DNA of 64,000 bases from the NCBI GenBank assembly GCA_964448045.1, contig CAYUVF010000015.1, positions 9,653 through 73,652 of the forward strand. Reading direction: 5' to 3'. Source of the stretch: CAYUVF01 sp964448045. GTDB taxonomy: Bacteria > Bacteroidota > Rhodothermia > Rhodothermales > Salinibacteraceae. This document shows positions 40,962-50,800 of the stretch, piece after piece. Both the position numbers and the translations under genes were made by a program. Each line of letters opens with the position of its first letter. The first letter of the stretch is position 1. The notes below the pieces were generated by a model. The model worked only from the letters and a program-made list of their open reading frames with translations, was not told the origin of the DNA and ran no database searches.

Positions 40962-42371
40962 ATGTCCTTTTTTGGCCAGGTGAATCAGATGTTCGACAAG
41001 GCCGCGGCTCATACCGATCACCCCACCGGGGTGCTCGATCAAATCCGTGCCTGCGACGACATCTGCCGGATGGAATTTCCGGTCAAACGCGACGACGGCT
41101 CCATCCAGGTCGTAACCGGCTACCGCGCCGAGCATAGCCATCATAAGCAGCCCACGAAGGGCGGCATTCGCTATGCGATGAGCGTCAACGTAGACGAGGT
41201 GATGGCCCTCGCCGCGCTGATGAGCTACAAGTGCGCCATCGTGGATGTCCCCTTCGGCGGCGCCAAGGGTGGGGTGTGCATCGACCGGCGCGAGTTTTCC
41301 GACGGCGAACTCGAACGCCTCACGCGCCGCTACACCTTTGAGCTGGTGCGCAAGAACTTCATTGGGCCGGGCGTCGACGTCCCCGCGCCCGACTACGGTA
41401 CGGGCTCCCGCGAAATGGGCTGGATGCTCGACACGTACAATCAGGTGACCGAGGATCAGCTCAATGGGCTGGCCTGTGTGACCGGGAAGCCCGTCGGCCA
41501 GGGCGGCGTGCGCGGACGCACCGAGGCCACCGGCCAGGGCGTCTTTTACGGCATCCGGCAGGCCTGCAGCTTCAGCGAGGACATGGAAGAGCTGGGGCTG
41601 TCGACTGGGCTGGACGGCAAGACGGTCGTGGTGCAGGGTCTCGGCAATGTGGGCTACCACAGCGCCCGGTTCCTCCAGGAGGGCGGTGCCCGCATCGTGG
41701 GGCTCGCCGAGATCGAAGGTGCCATCCACGACCCCAGTGGGCTCGACATCGAGGACGTAATGCAGCACCGGCGCGACACGGGCTCGATCCTCGATTTCCC
41801 CGGCGCGACCAACATCAAAAAATCGGCGGACGCACTGGAGCTCGAGTGCGACATCCTGATTCCGGCCGCGCTCGAAGGCGTCATCACCGAGGAGAACGCG
41901 CACCGCATCCAGGCCAAAATCATCGGCGAAGCCGCCAACGGGCCCGTCACCTCCGGAGCGGATGCCATCCTGCAGGAGCGCGGCGTGATGATGATCCCGG
42001 ATGTCTACCTCAACGCCGGGGGCGTAACGGTATCGTACTTCGAGTGGCTGCGTAACCTCTCGCACGTGCGCCACGGCCGGATGAGCCGCCGCTTCGAAGA
42101 GCGCAACGCCGAGCGCATTCTCCGCGCCGTCGATGAGCTCACGGCGGAGAAGTTCAACGAGCGGCTGCTCGATGACCTGATCGAGCGGATCGGCTTTGGC
42201 GCCAGTGAGAAGGACCTCGTCAACTCCGGCCTGGAAGACACGATGGCCGTCGCGTATGATGAGATCCGGTCCGTACGTGAAGAGAAAGGGACGGATATGC
42301 GCACGTCGGCCTTCGTCAGCGCCATCAACAAGATCGCCAAATCCTACGCCGACATGGGCATCTTTCCTTGA
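40962..42371 (+). CDS. gdhA: Glutamate dehydrogenase (Glu/Leu/Phe/Val family)
   Basis: 469 residues. Reversible NAD(P)-dependent deamination of glutamate to 2-oxoglutarate. Landmarks: KGGIRYAMSVNVDEVMALAALMSYKCA, catalytic-Lys motif FGGAKGG, VPAPDYGTGSREMGWM, GKPVGQGGVRGRTEATGQG and the dinucleotide loop VVVQGLGNVGYHSARFL, then AANGPVT and DVYLNAGGVTVSYFEW near the C-terminus. Cofactor preference is not assigned. Its last ten codons (TAC GCC GAC ATG GGC and on) recur twice further downstream, see the repeat entries, so the 3' end may serve as an integration target. Confidence 0.95.
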   Translation: MSFFGQVNQMFDKAAAHTDHPTGVLDQIRACDDICRMEFPVKRDDGSIQVVTGYRAEHSHHKQPTKGGIRYAMSVNVDEVMALAALMSYKCAIVDVPFGGAKGGVCIDRREFSDGELERLTRRYTFELVRKNFIGPGVDVPAPDYGTGSREMGWMLDTYNQVTEDQLNGLACVTGKPVGQGGVRGRTEATGQGVFYGIRQACSFSEDMEELGLSTGLDGKTVVVQGLGNVGYHSARFLQEGGARIVGLAEIEGAIHDPSGLDIEDVMQHRRDTGSILDFPGATNIKKSADALELECDILIPAALEGVITEENAHRIQAKIIGEAANGPVTSGADAILQERGVMMIPDVYLNAGGVTVSYFEWLRNLSHVRHGRMSRRFEERNAERILRAVDELTAEKFNERLLDDLIERIGFGASEKDLVNSGLEDTMAVAYDEIRSVREEKGTDMRTSAFVSAINKIAKSYADMGIFP

Positions 42372-42374
42372 TGC
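42343..42374 (+). repeat. gdhA 3'-end core, copy 1 (att-like)
   Basis: 32-nt core starting CCTACGCCGACATGGGCATC and covering the last gdhA codons, the stop and three further bases. Copy 3 (60593) matches at 30 of 32 positions; copy 2 (53553) at 25 of 30. The two differences from copy 3 fall at third codon positions and are synonymous. Confidence 0.75.
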
Positions 42375-42386
42375 TGTTGGGGATGG

Positions 42387-42418
42387 GAACGTGTGAACGA
42401 GTGCCTGTTCACACGTTC
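42387..42418 (+). terminator. Hairpin after gdhA
   Basis: Perfect 12-bp stem (GAACGTGTGAAC with GTTCACACGTTC) and 8-nt loop, 15 bp after the gdhA stop. No T-run follows, so it may act as an mRNA 3' stabiliser or Rho-independent end of weak strength. A related GTGAAC/GTTCAC hairpin follows copy 3 of the gdhA-end repeat. Confidence 0.6.
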
Positions 42419-42502
42419 AGCGTCTGTTGGATGAATGGATATGAAGCCGAAACACACCGGACGATGCCTGCGGGCCATGCGTGTGCGGACTGTACTACGG
42501 TT

Positions 42503-44785
42503 TCACCGCACCAGCGAAATGTTCTGAATGCGCTGCTCGGCCCCTGCTTTAAGCTGAACGAAATAGAGACCACTCGCTACGGGAGTGCCCGCACTATTGA
42601 GTCCATCCCACTGAACTCGGTAGGTGCCCGGGGCTTTCAGCCCGTCCGTCAACACGTGGACTCGACGCCCCAGTATGTCGTAGACGACGAGCCGGACATC
42701 GGTTTGCTCCGGCAGTGCGTACTCAAGGGTGACCTCCCCTCGGAACGGATTCGGATATCCGGGCCGGAGCGTGACTGCATCGGGCAGTACGGCTTCCATT
42801 TGGTCGGCGACGTATTCGGGAGGGCCAATCAAGAGCCGGAGTGGCGTCGTCTCCGTCCTCGGGTGAAGGGTGAAGAGCGGCTGTGTTTCTAAGTCATATG
42901 TGCGTCCGGATTGCTGATCGACAAGTACGACCTCTTGGCCGCGAAAAGTTTTCGTTCCTGCAGCCTGAAGACGAACGGTTTCATTTGGCGGGCTGAAAAG
43001 TATGAGGTCAAAACTCATTCCCGCGTCCACTCCCGAGCGGTATTCGCGTGCCAGATATTGCATGCGCTCGTTCACCACTGGGGCTGGGGCCTTCAGCCGA
43101 ATACTTGCAGCCTCAAACTGATCGGGTGGAGCAAACTGGTCGAACCGATCAAGCCCGCGACGAGCTGCGGGTCTTGTGCCAACCCGGGTCGCAGATGTTC
43201 GCTGGCCCTGCATCCGTGTCGTGAGCGTAAGCTCGGTCCCGGTCGCCTCGGGGGGAACGACCGATGCGGTTCCCTCCAGATAGGGGAGCGCCAGAGCCTT
43301 CAGGTCCCGATTATTGAGAAAATAAAACGCCTCTCCACGTTGTGCGGAGGTAAAAACCGCGGCCTCTTCGAAGCTCCCATTGAAACGCCACAGCGTTTGC
43401 AGCGTGCCGCCATTTTCGGCGTTAATGGCGCTCCACGCAACGTCTCGATCAAGCGGATTTGAAATGATGTTCCACCCCGTCTGTAACGGAATGGAGTAGG
43501 TCCCATCCGCTTCGAGGTCAACGGATGGGACGTCGTCGCTCACCGTCCAGGGTATGGTACTGATAAGCCAGAAGCCCCGGCCCGGCGTGAAATCAAACGT
43601 AGGCGAGCCATCGTATTTGACCAGAAAATCGTCGGCAGTACCATCGTCATGGAAAGCCGTCCACGTGCTTTCATGGGGGCCTTCGACCGTCGCAGCGATG
43701 GACCGTTCCACGTCCCCGGCCAGGGCGACAAGTCGGTAGTCCTCCGGATTGGCCGCAGCGCCAAAGCTTCGATTTGCTTGCATCGACAGCGTGGCTGGAT
43801 AATTGAGCACACTGGCCGGAGCCGCGAGCATTATATCGCTAAATTCGTCGACCTCGGCACACAGGAATTCGGCAGCTGAGGAACTCGGGGCAATGCGCGT
43901 CGGCAAAACAGACCACGGGGCCGATGCCTCGCTCCGGTGCGCGAGGCGAGCAAACGAGAGCGCCGCGAGGTCGTCACGAAGGAGGGTGATCGGCAGGCAC
44001 ACATCGGCAATCAGGGCAGTCGCGCCGCGCTGGTCAATCTGCCAATATCCACGAGCGGCTTGTTGATAGGGGTTGCCCTCGTTGGCAGGAAGTTCGGTGC
44101 CGGGCGGCACCTCCTCGATCCGAGCGACGGTGATCTCGGCCGGGGCATCGAGGCTGGCGAAGTCGATGCGTATGCCATCCAGACGGGGAAAACGTATGGG
44201 CCCCGTATCGCCAGGGTCTACTTGAGTAATGCGAACGCGGCGCGTTGAGCTAACCTCCGTTTCTGCTGCAATCAGCGATTCGAACGGAATGTTCGGGTCT
44301 TGCGTCGTACTGCGTGCAGCTGCGCTAAGCGAGAAAAGGTATGCACCGTCTTGCGCATCCGCCTTTACGCGTACCGTGAAGCGAACCACCTCACCATGAA
44401 CGTTGTCCATCGGGGCGGCGCCTTCGGCTGTCAGGCTTACACTGTAGGCGATGAACGCTCCGGACGGTCCGGCTTCAAGGCGCGGCCCGACTTCCTGGGC
44501 CTCGGGCGCCGCGCCCTCGAAAAACGGCTGGAAGAGGGAGCCCCGTTCATATCCGACAAACTCGAAGGCGAGGGAGTCATACGCCAGCTGAAATCCAACC
44601 CCTAACAGTTCGGGAACGGGATTGTCCTCGTCTCCGATTCGTACCGTAACCTCCAAGGTATCGCCCGTCTGATTAATGGGGGCTCTTGTAACCGCCTGAA
44701 GAGAGACCTCCTGCGCGTGTAGGGCATGTACAGGCACTAAAAGCAGGAGAAAGATCGCAATAGCCGTAGGACGAGATCGCTTCAT
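42503..44785 (-). CDS. T9SS-exported protein with N-terminal cohesin-like domain
   Basis: 760 residues. Signal peptide (AIAIFLLLLVPVHALHAQ). Residues about 25-175 are a cohesin-like beta domain (TGDTLEVTVRIGDEDNPVPELLGVGFQLAYDSLAFEFVGY). A middle region of unknown fold includes FWLISTIPWTV, TGWNIISNPLDRDVAW and RRFxxx-free loops typical of Rhodothermota surface proteins. The C-terminal ~85 residues are a type IX sorting domain (LRPGYPNPFRGEVTLEYALP, VVYDILGRRVHVL, VASGLYFVQL). Predicted to be secreted and anchored at the cell surface. Follows the giant protein gene on the same strand after 46 bp, so likely co-transcribed; its cohesin could bind the dockerin of that protein. Confidence 0.85.
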   Translation of the reverse strand: MKRSRPTAIAIFLLLLVPVHALHAQEVSLQAVTRAPINQTGDTLEVTVRIGDEDNPVPELLGVGFQLAYDSLAFEFVGYERGSLFQPFFEGAAPEAQEVGPRLEAGPSGAFIAYSVSLTAEGAAPMDNVHGEVVRFTVRVKADAQDGAYLFSLSAAARSTTQDPNIPFESLIAAETEVSSTRRVRITQVDPGDTGPIRFPRLDGIRIDFASLDAPAEITVARIEEVPPGTELPANEGNPYQQAARGYWQIDQRGATALIADVCLPITLLRDDLAALSFARLAHRSEASAPWSVLPTRIAPSSSAAEFLCAEVDEFSDIMLAAPASVLNYPATLSMQANRSFGAAANPEDYRLVALAGDVERSIAATVEGPHESTWTAFHDDGTADDFLVKYDGSPTFDFTPGRGFWLISTIPWTVSDDVPSVDLEADGTYSIPLQTGWNIISNPLDRDVAWSAINAENGGTLQTLWRFNGSFEEAAVFTSAQRGEAFYFLNNRDLKALALPYLEGTASVVPPEATGTELTLTTRMQGQRTSATRVGTRPAARRGLDRFDQFAPPDQFEAASIRLKAPAPVVNERMQYLAREYRSGVDAGMSFDLILFSPPNETVRLQAAGTKTFRGQEVVLVDQQSGRTYDLETQPLFTLHPRTETTPLRLLIGPPEYVADQMEAVLPDAVTLRPGYPNPFRGEVTLEYALPEQTDVRLVVYDILGRRVHVLTDGLKAPGTYRVQWDGLNSAGTPVASGLYFVQLKAGAEQRIQNISLVR

Positions 44786-44831
44786 AGCAAGTGGCGCGTT
44801 TGGCGTGCAATTTCATCCTCGAACGAACGGA

Positions 44832-47800
44832 TTATCGGACAACGACCATTTTTCGGGTCTTGGTGAAGGTCCCGGCCCACAGACGATAAAAGTAGACGCC
44901 TGAAGCCAGGCGACGCCCTCTGAAATGAACGGTGTGCCATCCGTCGTCCATCACCTCCTCCTGTTTGAGCCGCGCAACCCGTCGCCCCAGGATGTCATAA
45001 ACCTCCAGGGTAACCGGGGTGGGTTCCGGAAGTCCGAATCGAATGATCGTACCCCTGTGGAATGGGTTCGGATAGTTCGGCTCCAGCGCAAACTGCGTTG
45101 GGATCTCCTCTGCACGAGGACTTGCGAGGTGAATCAGCTCCGCCCCTCCGTTGACAGCCGCTCTCACGTTGACTCGACCCTCACGCAGCACGATCTCTGC
45201 GGTCTGGCTCATGGGCGCAGTCACTTCAAGGTCGACCGTGACGAGAGCCAGCCCCTCCGCGTTGAATACCGGCTCGGCACCGCGGGTGCGCGTGAACGCA
45301 AGCGCGACCTCTCCGGTGGACGCGTTGATACGCTTAAAGGGCAACAACGCGCCGTCGTCGAGCGTGGGCGAAGCCCGAACCTCACGAACGCTGAAGATGT
45401 CGGCCGGGTGGTTGATAGCCGCACTGAGGCCAAATAATTGGGCTACCGATGCGTCGACCTGCAGATGCACGGGAAGGCGCGTTCCCACCGGAAGCGGCGG
45501 GATGCGGAGCCGGGCAAACCCATCCGTTGAAGCGAGTTGCTTGCCGGCCTGGCGGCCGAAGTACGTGCCGATGGGGAGCAAGTCATTCTGATTAACGATC
45601 CCGTCGCCATTCGCATCGGCAAACGCTGCCTCCACCGGACTCCAGATGGGCACTTCGGCTCCGGCAAACCCCTCCTCGAGCCCGCGCTCTGGCCCGCTGA
45701 TCCCAAAGAAGGCACCAATTTCGAGGACATCATTCTGGTTGACCACGCCGTCGTCATTGGTGTCGCCAGGGAACACGACGACCGTATTTCCAACCGTGAT
45801 ACCGCCCTCGGCCTCGCTCTTTGTTGGCTCGGTATTGCCCGTATGATCCGTCGCCTGCGTGTAGAATTCGTACTCGCTGCCCGTCTCGGCTGCGAAGAGC
45901 AGGGTGGTGTCGGCCTCCAGCGTAGTATGCAATTGAAAGGGCGCCCCGTCTTTCGAGACGTACAGGCCGGTTTCGCGGACGCCGGCCCCTGTATCACGGG
46001 CATTCCAAGAGATCTCAAAGGCCGTCGTGTCGGCATTCGCGGGAAGAACGTTGAGCGCGCTCACAGGCGGATCCGCATCGACCGTGTTGAAGATGGGCGG
46101 CGTTTTGATCGGCGCATTGATGTCAAATACGATGTCCGCCTGGGCCTCAATGCGTTCCCCCGTTGGGGTGTCCTCCTCGGGCATAATGGTATAGTTGACA
46201 AACCCCTCTCCCGAACCGCTGGCATCGTTGATGGGCAAGAAACCCGCTGTTGGATCGTTGACGGGCTGATCGCCGGTGGCGGGGTCGATCGTGGTGAACC
46301 GCCAGAAGGCCTCGTTGCGAACCACATCGAGACCCGCTGTCACATCCACCATCACGCCGAGCGAGTCGGATACGTCGAGTCGGTCCCGGTAGAACGCGCT
46401 GTTGTCCGGAGGTTCAAACGTAAACGGCCCGAAGCCGAACTCGCCGAGGCGGAAGGTGCGCTCGTCGGTATCCGGGTCCAGCGGATGCGTGATGTTGACA
46501 ACTTGGGCGGAGGCTGTGGCCCGGGCGGGGTCGTTCTCGAAGCGGATGGTGTAGGGGAGCGGATCTCGGCTCGCGATCCAGCCCTCCTCGCCGAACCCGG
46601 CCGGGCCAATCATGTCGTTCGGGTCACAGGGCTCTTTAACCGTTGTGCACCCACAATCGCGTTTGTTGAACGGATTGAAGAACTCGCGGAAATTCTTCAA
46701 TTCGCATATCTCTATCCGTCGTTGACACCACCAAGAGTTTGCCTCTTCTTTATTCAGTCCAAAGCATCGGGGCGGCAAATTTCGGTGGCAGTCGCACGCT
46801 TCGCTATTGTCCTTACAGAACACTACCTCGCACTGTGGCTGTTCTTGATCGTCATCGTTCTTGCTTGGTGCCGGGGAGGCGGGCGACGAGGTTGCAGGCA
46901 GGCCTGCAGCAATTGAGGCGTTCCCCGTCGCATCGTTTTCTGAGGTGTTGATCTGAGTCGAAAGATCGGTGGGCAGTGAAGGAAGGTTATCAATGAGCCC
47001 TGCGTCCAGATAATCCCCAAACCGTTCGGCAAAGAAGTTGTCGAGATCAGCGGCGAGCGTGACTGTTGCTGCGTCATATTGCTCGGGGTTCGCTAGAATG
47101 GCTCTCCGTTCGTCAAGGTGCTGCGTCTGGAGCATCGTCGTGTATTCCTCTGCGGAGAAGGGCGTGACATCGTAGGAATAGCTGATAGCTCCCGCCGGGG
47201 CTGGCTCTACCTGGAGTATCACGGATGCCTGATCGCCGGGCGAGAGGTCTCTCGTAATGAGGGATACGACACGGAGGTCGCCATCAACGAGGTAGTCCAG
47301 CCCACGCTCCTCTGCCGCAGGGGCGAATAGGCGAGCGGGGGTCGAGATATGGACCAGATCTTTGATCTCCAGGGCCCCGACGTTGATCACTTGAAGCTGA
47401 ACGTCCAGGTAGGGGATATCGACGTTGGCGTTGTTCGTGAAGGTGAATGCAAAGTCGCCCCGCCCTCCGCCTCGGACAGCTTCGGGCAGGGCGGTCCTAA
47501 TCTTGACGTCCGAAGCGGATTTTTCCTCAACGGTAAACCCTTGAGGAAGAACAGTCGTCTGTGCGTCCGTTTCGGCGACCACGTCGTACGTCCCCACAGG
47601 CACGTCCTCCAGGTGCCAGCGCACCTCCAACTCCGTTGTGTTCACGAAGTCAACTCGTGCAGCATCGGACCTCATCCCATCCGGACCCATGAGGTAAATG
47701 TCCGTTGAGTCTCTGAATCCGGCCCCTCGGAGGAGGGTTGTTACCTGTCCTTGACCGCCTACTGCGGGTGTGAGGGTCTGTATGGAGAAGTCAAGCGTCT

Positions 47801-50800
47801 CCCGTTGGAGTTGGACCGTCTGCGTCGATGATGCCTCGGGGAGACTCTGCGTGGTGACGAGTACATAGGTTACCCGCGCGGGTTGCGGCGGTCGAACGCC
47901 GAGGAGTTGTTGATTGGCACGGAAGGGCTCGGCCGCGGCCGCGTCGAAGTCACCGCCAGCTACAGGCAGGCGATCGTAGGCTACGTATAATTCATTGCTG
48001 GCCTCAGGCGTATCGCTCGTAAGCGTCAGGCGTACGTCGGCATCGGTAGGCGTATCGAACCGATAGTAGCGAGACTCCCCCTCCGCAAGCGAGAGGGTTT
48101 CCGGCGTGCCTTCGGGGAGCGTGGGCACGGTAGTGCTCAGTGTGCTCTGCGAGACCGCAGTGTTGTTGTCGTCATCCGTCTCGCGGATGGCATTGCCGAT
48201 GTCGGTCCGGACGATCACGTGATAATCGCCCGGTAGCACGCCCGGCAACGGGCCGCTGAGGTTGCCCTGCGCGTCGACGCCGTACACCGTCGCCACGTCG
48301 ACCCTCGTGCGATGCTTGCCCGTGGCCCCCGGGGCCAGGTCAATCTCACGCTCGACGACCCCGAGGAGGGGATCGTCTGGATCCCACGTCGCATCAGACG
48401 AGACGAACACTGCCTCGCGCATCTGCCCACGCGCCGGGTTGGTCCCGGCATTGCGTACGGTCCACGCCACCTCGACGTGCTCGCCCGGCGTAGCCGCGGC
48501 GGGGAGGGTGAGATTCTCGACCACGAGATCGGTTGGCGGGGGCAGTGTGAGCTCGATCAGCGCGAGTTCGCGATTGTTGCCCTCGGCCAAGTGCTCGTAG
48601 GTATCGTCGCCGGAGTCGGTCTGCAGGATCAGGTAGTAGGTCCCGGCCGCGTAGACCGGCAGGGCCGTCCGCAGGCTCGCCTCGTAGCTGCCGTTCCCGG
48701 CCAGTGGTGCGTCCCGCGCGACGGTGCCGAGCAGGGCGTCGTCCTGGTTGATCTCCCGATCGGCGGACAGATACAGCGCATCCGTCCAGGGCGCCTCGGT
48801 AGCGCCCGTGCCCGCGTTCTCGACGGTCCAGGTGAACGTGACCGGCGCGCCGGCCTGTGCGCTCTCGGGCCCGTCGAACCCGGCGATGCGGAGATCAGAC
48901 GGGGGGGCGAGCGTGACGGTAAGCGGACGCCGAGCAACGTTGTTGCTCTCGTCCACCTCCGGCTCCTCATCGTCGGCATCGACCTGGAACAGCACGAAAT
49001 ACTCACCCGCGATACCGTTGGGCAGTTGCACGGTACACGCCGAGCGATACGCATCCCCGCCCGCGAGGGGCGCCTCGCGGAGGAACGTCGCGAGCACCTG
49101 GTCTGCTTCCGGGTCCACCGTTGCATCCGTCGAGAGATAGACCCGGTCGATCCACACAGGCTTCCGCCCGCGGCCCGCCGCCACGTTGCGCACTGTCGCG
49201 GAGAGGTCGATCGCGGCCCCCGATTGCGCCGTGGACGGCGGGGCATCCAGTTCGGCGACGAGATCCACCGGCGGATAGGGATCCGCCATGCGCTCCGGGC
49301 TCGCCGCCACATTCTGCTCCGTATCCGGGTATTCGAAGAGCGCGTCCGCGGCATCCGACTGAACAAACACGTAGTACGCACCGTCCAGCGAAGCGGGCAA
49401 GGTGATCGACGCTGTCTGCGACCGCACAGCGCCCGCCGCCAGGCCGCCCGGCTGCCGAACCGTACCGACCCACGTCGCTTGCGAACGGTCCCACGAGGCT
49501 TGCGCGGAGACGAAGATGGAGTCGGCCCAGTCAGGCGTTGCGGCTCGCGAGCCGGCGTTGCGCAGCGCGTACTGCACGGCGATCTGGTCACCGGCCGTGG
49601 CCTGGGCAGGTGCTGCCGTGACGGATTCGATCCGCAGATCCGGATAGGGGGCCAGCTCCACCGTGGTCGCTTCCGCATGCACACCGCGATTGTTGGTCTC
49701 GAACGTGTGCTCGAAGACCGCGTCGCCCCAGTCGGTGACGACAAAGAAATAGGCCGGTCCGGAGATGCCGTCGGGCACGCGGACGGAGGCCGAGCCCGTG
49801 TATGACGCATCGTTCGCGAGGGGACCTTCGTGTCGGAAACTGCCCAGCGAGACGGCGGTGGTGCTGTCAAAGGCGGCCGTCGGGGAGTAGTAGACCAGAT
49901 CACGCCAGGTGTCCGCAGCGGTCGGGGCGGGGCCAGCGTTCTGGACCGTCCACGAGAGGTCGATCGTTTCGCCCGAAAGGGCTTGGGACGGCGCATTGAC
50001 CTCCGCCACGACGAGGTCGGGCGGAGGCGTTAGGGTGACATCGATCGGTTCCGCCGTCCAATTATCGAGCTCCTGGTTAAATTCGTATACCTGGCCCCGC
50101 TTCGGCACCTTGTTTCCCGTCCCTACGTCGGTGGCAATAAATAGGTGGTACGCGCCGATCGCATCCTCCGGAAGAGGGAGACGGTAAGACACGTCGTATG
50201 TCGCTCCTGCTTCGAGCGCCCCTTGGTGGCCGACTCCGTCCAGGAAGCGTTCGTTGATGCGAAGGGTGTTTTCATTCAGCGTAAAATTGAAATCGAAGGT
50301 CTCATCCTCGGACAAGAAAACGGCGTCGAACCATTGGTCGGTGTCCGTCTGCCCGTCGCCGACGTTGCGGACCGTCCAGGCCACCTCGATGCTGTCCCCG
50401 GAGAAGACCACATCGGGGGCGATGACGTCCTCTACTTCCAGATCGGCGAACGGCGTAAGCGTGATAGCCAGGGGTGCCGACGTGCCGGTGTTTTTAGTTT
50501 CGTCCTGTTCGAGCAGCCTCCCTTGCCGCGCGCCATCGCTCGAATTTTCGCTGTCGGTGACGACGTGGAGGTAGTGCGGCCCGGCGATGCCGTCGGGGAG
50601 CAGGACGGTCGCTGTGTTCGTGTACCGTTCGTTCGGATTGAGATAGCTGAGGTTCTTTTCCGAGGAGAGGAGTGTAGCCTCGTCAGGGTCGAAGCGCGAT
50701 TGGTCGGAGAGGTAGATGGCATCAATCCAGCGCGGAGCGTTGGTGGCGTTCGCGCCCACGTTTTCGACCGTCCACGTCAGCTCGATGGGCTGTCCCGAGA

